From: Ctena decussata
Lineage: Eukaryota; Mollusca; Bivalvia; Lucinida; Lucinidae
DNA: 64,000 nt
Assembly (NCBI GenBank): GCA_963989385.1
Contig: OZ022505.1
Span: forward strand, 59,337,737-59,401,736
Direction: 5' to 3'
Position 1 is the first letter of the stretch. Each line of letters opens with the position of its first letter. Under the pieces are notes generated by a model. It was not told the DNA's origin. It made no database searches and saw nothing but the letters and a program-made list of their open reading frames with translations. Shown here piece by piece: positions 63,821 to 64,000 of this stretch. The translations under genes were made by a program, and so were the position numbers.

Positions 63821-64000
63821 ACTACGATCTCAGCGTCAAATGATTGCCTATACTAAACCCTTCATAATAATGGTGTATATAAAACAGTTCGAACATTATT
63901 GGACGAATCAACTTGTATGCTGTCTCTTTATGTTGAAAAAAAATCACATGTTTTATACAGGCCCGAAGCCAGACCACACGTACTGACGGGGCTCTGGATA

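Larger units (their letters stand above)
56865..64000. repeat. Segmental duplication, copy B
   Basis: Matches 1-5484 and part of 5770-5830, with one 1.58-kb transposon added at 58231-59812 and the 5485-5770 element missing. It contains its own foldback (57170-57342), CRE cluster, G-tract (59850-59867), MITE, ZNF-B and finger tail. Both ends of the repeat unit lie in uncharacterised sequence; the right end is cut by the window. Confidence 0.95.

Overview
The window is eukaryotic, intron-bearing and very rich in transposons. It most likely comes from a bivalve mollusc. This is inferred from long tandem-repeat elements like bivalve 'pearl'-type repeats (three families, ends such as GCTCACCTGAGC, TCTCGCCTGC and ATGCCCCCAA), a tRNA-derived SINE, RTE and CR1/Jockey-type LINEs, and intronless arrays of C2H2 zinc fingers without KRAB, SCAN or BTB domains. 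No rRNA, CRISPR or prokaryotic operon structure was seen. No species can be named from the sequence alone.

The host genes are one family of C2H2 zinc-finger (ZNF) genes: ZNF-A (3630-5036, +), ZNF-2 (29441-30868, +), ZNF-3 (41819-42913, +, with a premature stop and five finger units stranded downstream to 43318), ZNF-4 (47179-48441, -) and ZNF-B (62067-63482, +). A finger relic lies at 32345-32630. Each array is a single exon, usually just after a splice acceptor; upstream exons were not identified. They are predicted nuclear DNA-binding proteins with unknown targets.

ZNF-A and ZNF-B lie in two copies of one segmental duplication (1-~5484 and 56865-64000). Over about 1.3 kb of coding sequence the copies differ only by replacement changes, then divergence jumps in the last finger. 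ZNF-2 and ZNF-3 are a second, older paralogous pair that share the same acceptor and leader.

Between the genes are nested mobile elements, several datable by precise target sites. At 19470-23725 a CAC-ended 37-bp-TIR element with a 5-bp target duplication contains an RTE LINE, which contains a TTA-flanked PIF/Harbinger-type element. At 25890-27960 a LINE relic holds a second TTA-flanked element and a 387-bp unit with a complete hammerhead ribozyme core, read as a retrozyme- or Penelope-related insertion. At 33870-38803 another LINE holds a TIR element inserted at AAA/TTA without duplication (Spy-like) and a twin-primed, 5'-inverted RTE copy with an 8-bp target duplication. A foldback MITE with 4-bp target duplications recurs ten times, often next to the ZNF genes. 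Other content includes a 102-bp minisatellite with higher-order structure (6391-7850), a decayed CR1-like LINE (14950-18120), a mariner-type TIR element (53534-54514) and many perfect or near-perfect foldbacks.

Coordinates of repeat edges without a stated target duplication are approximate, read by eye.
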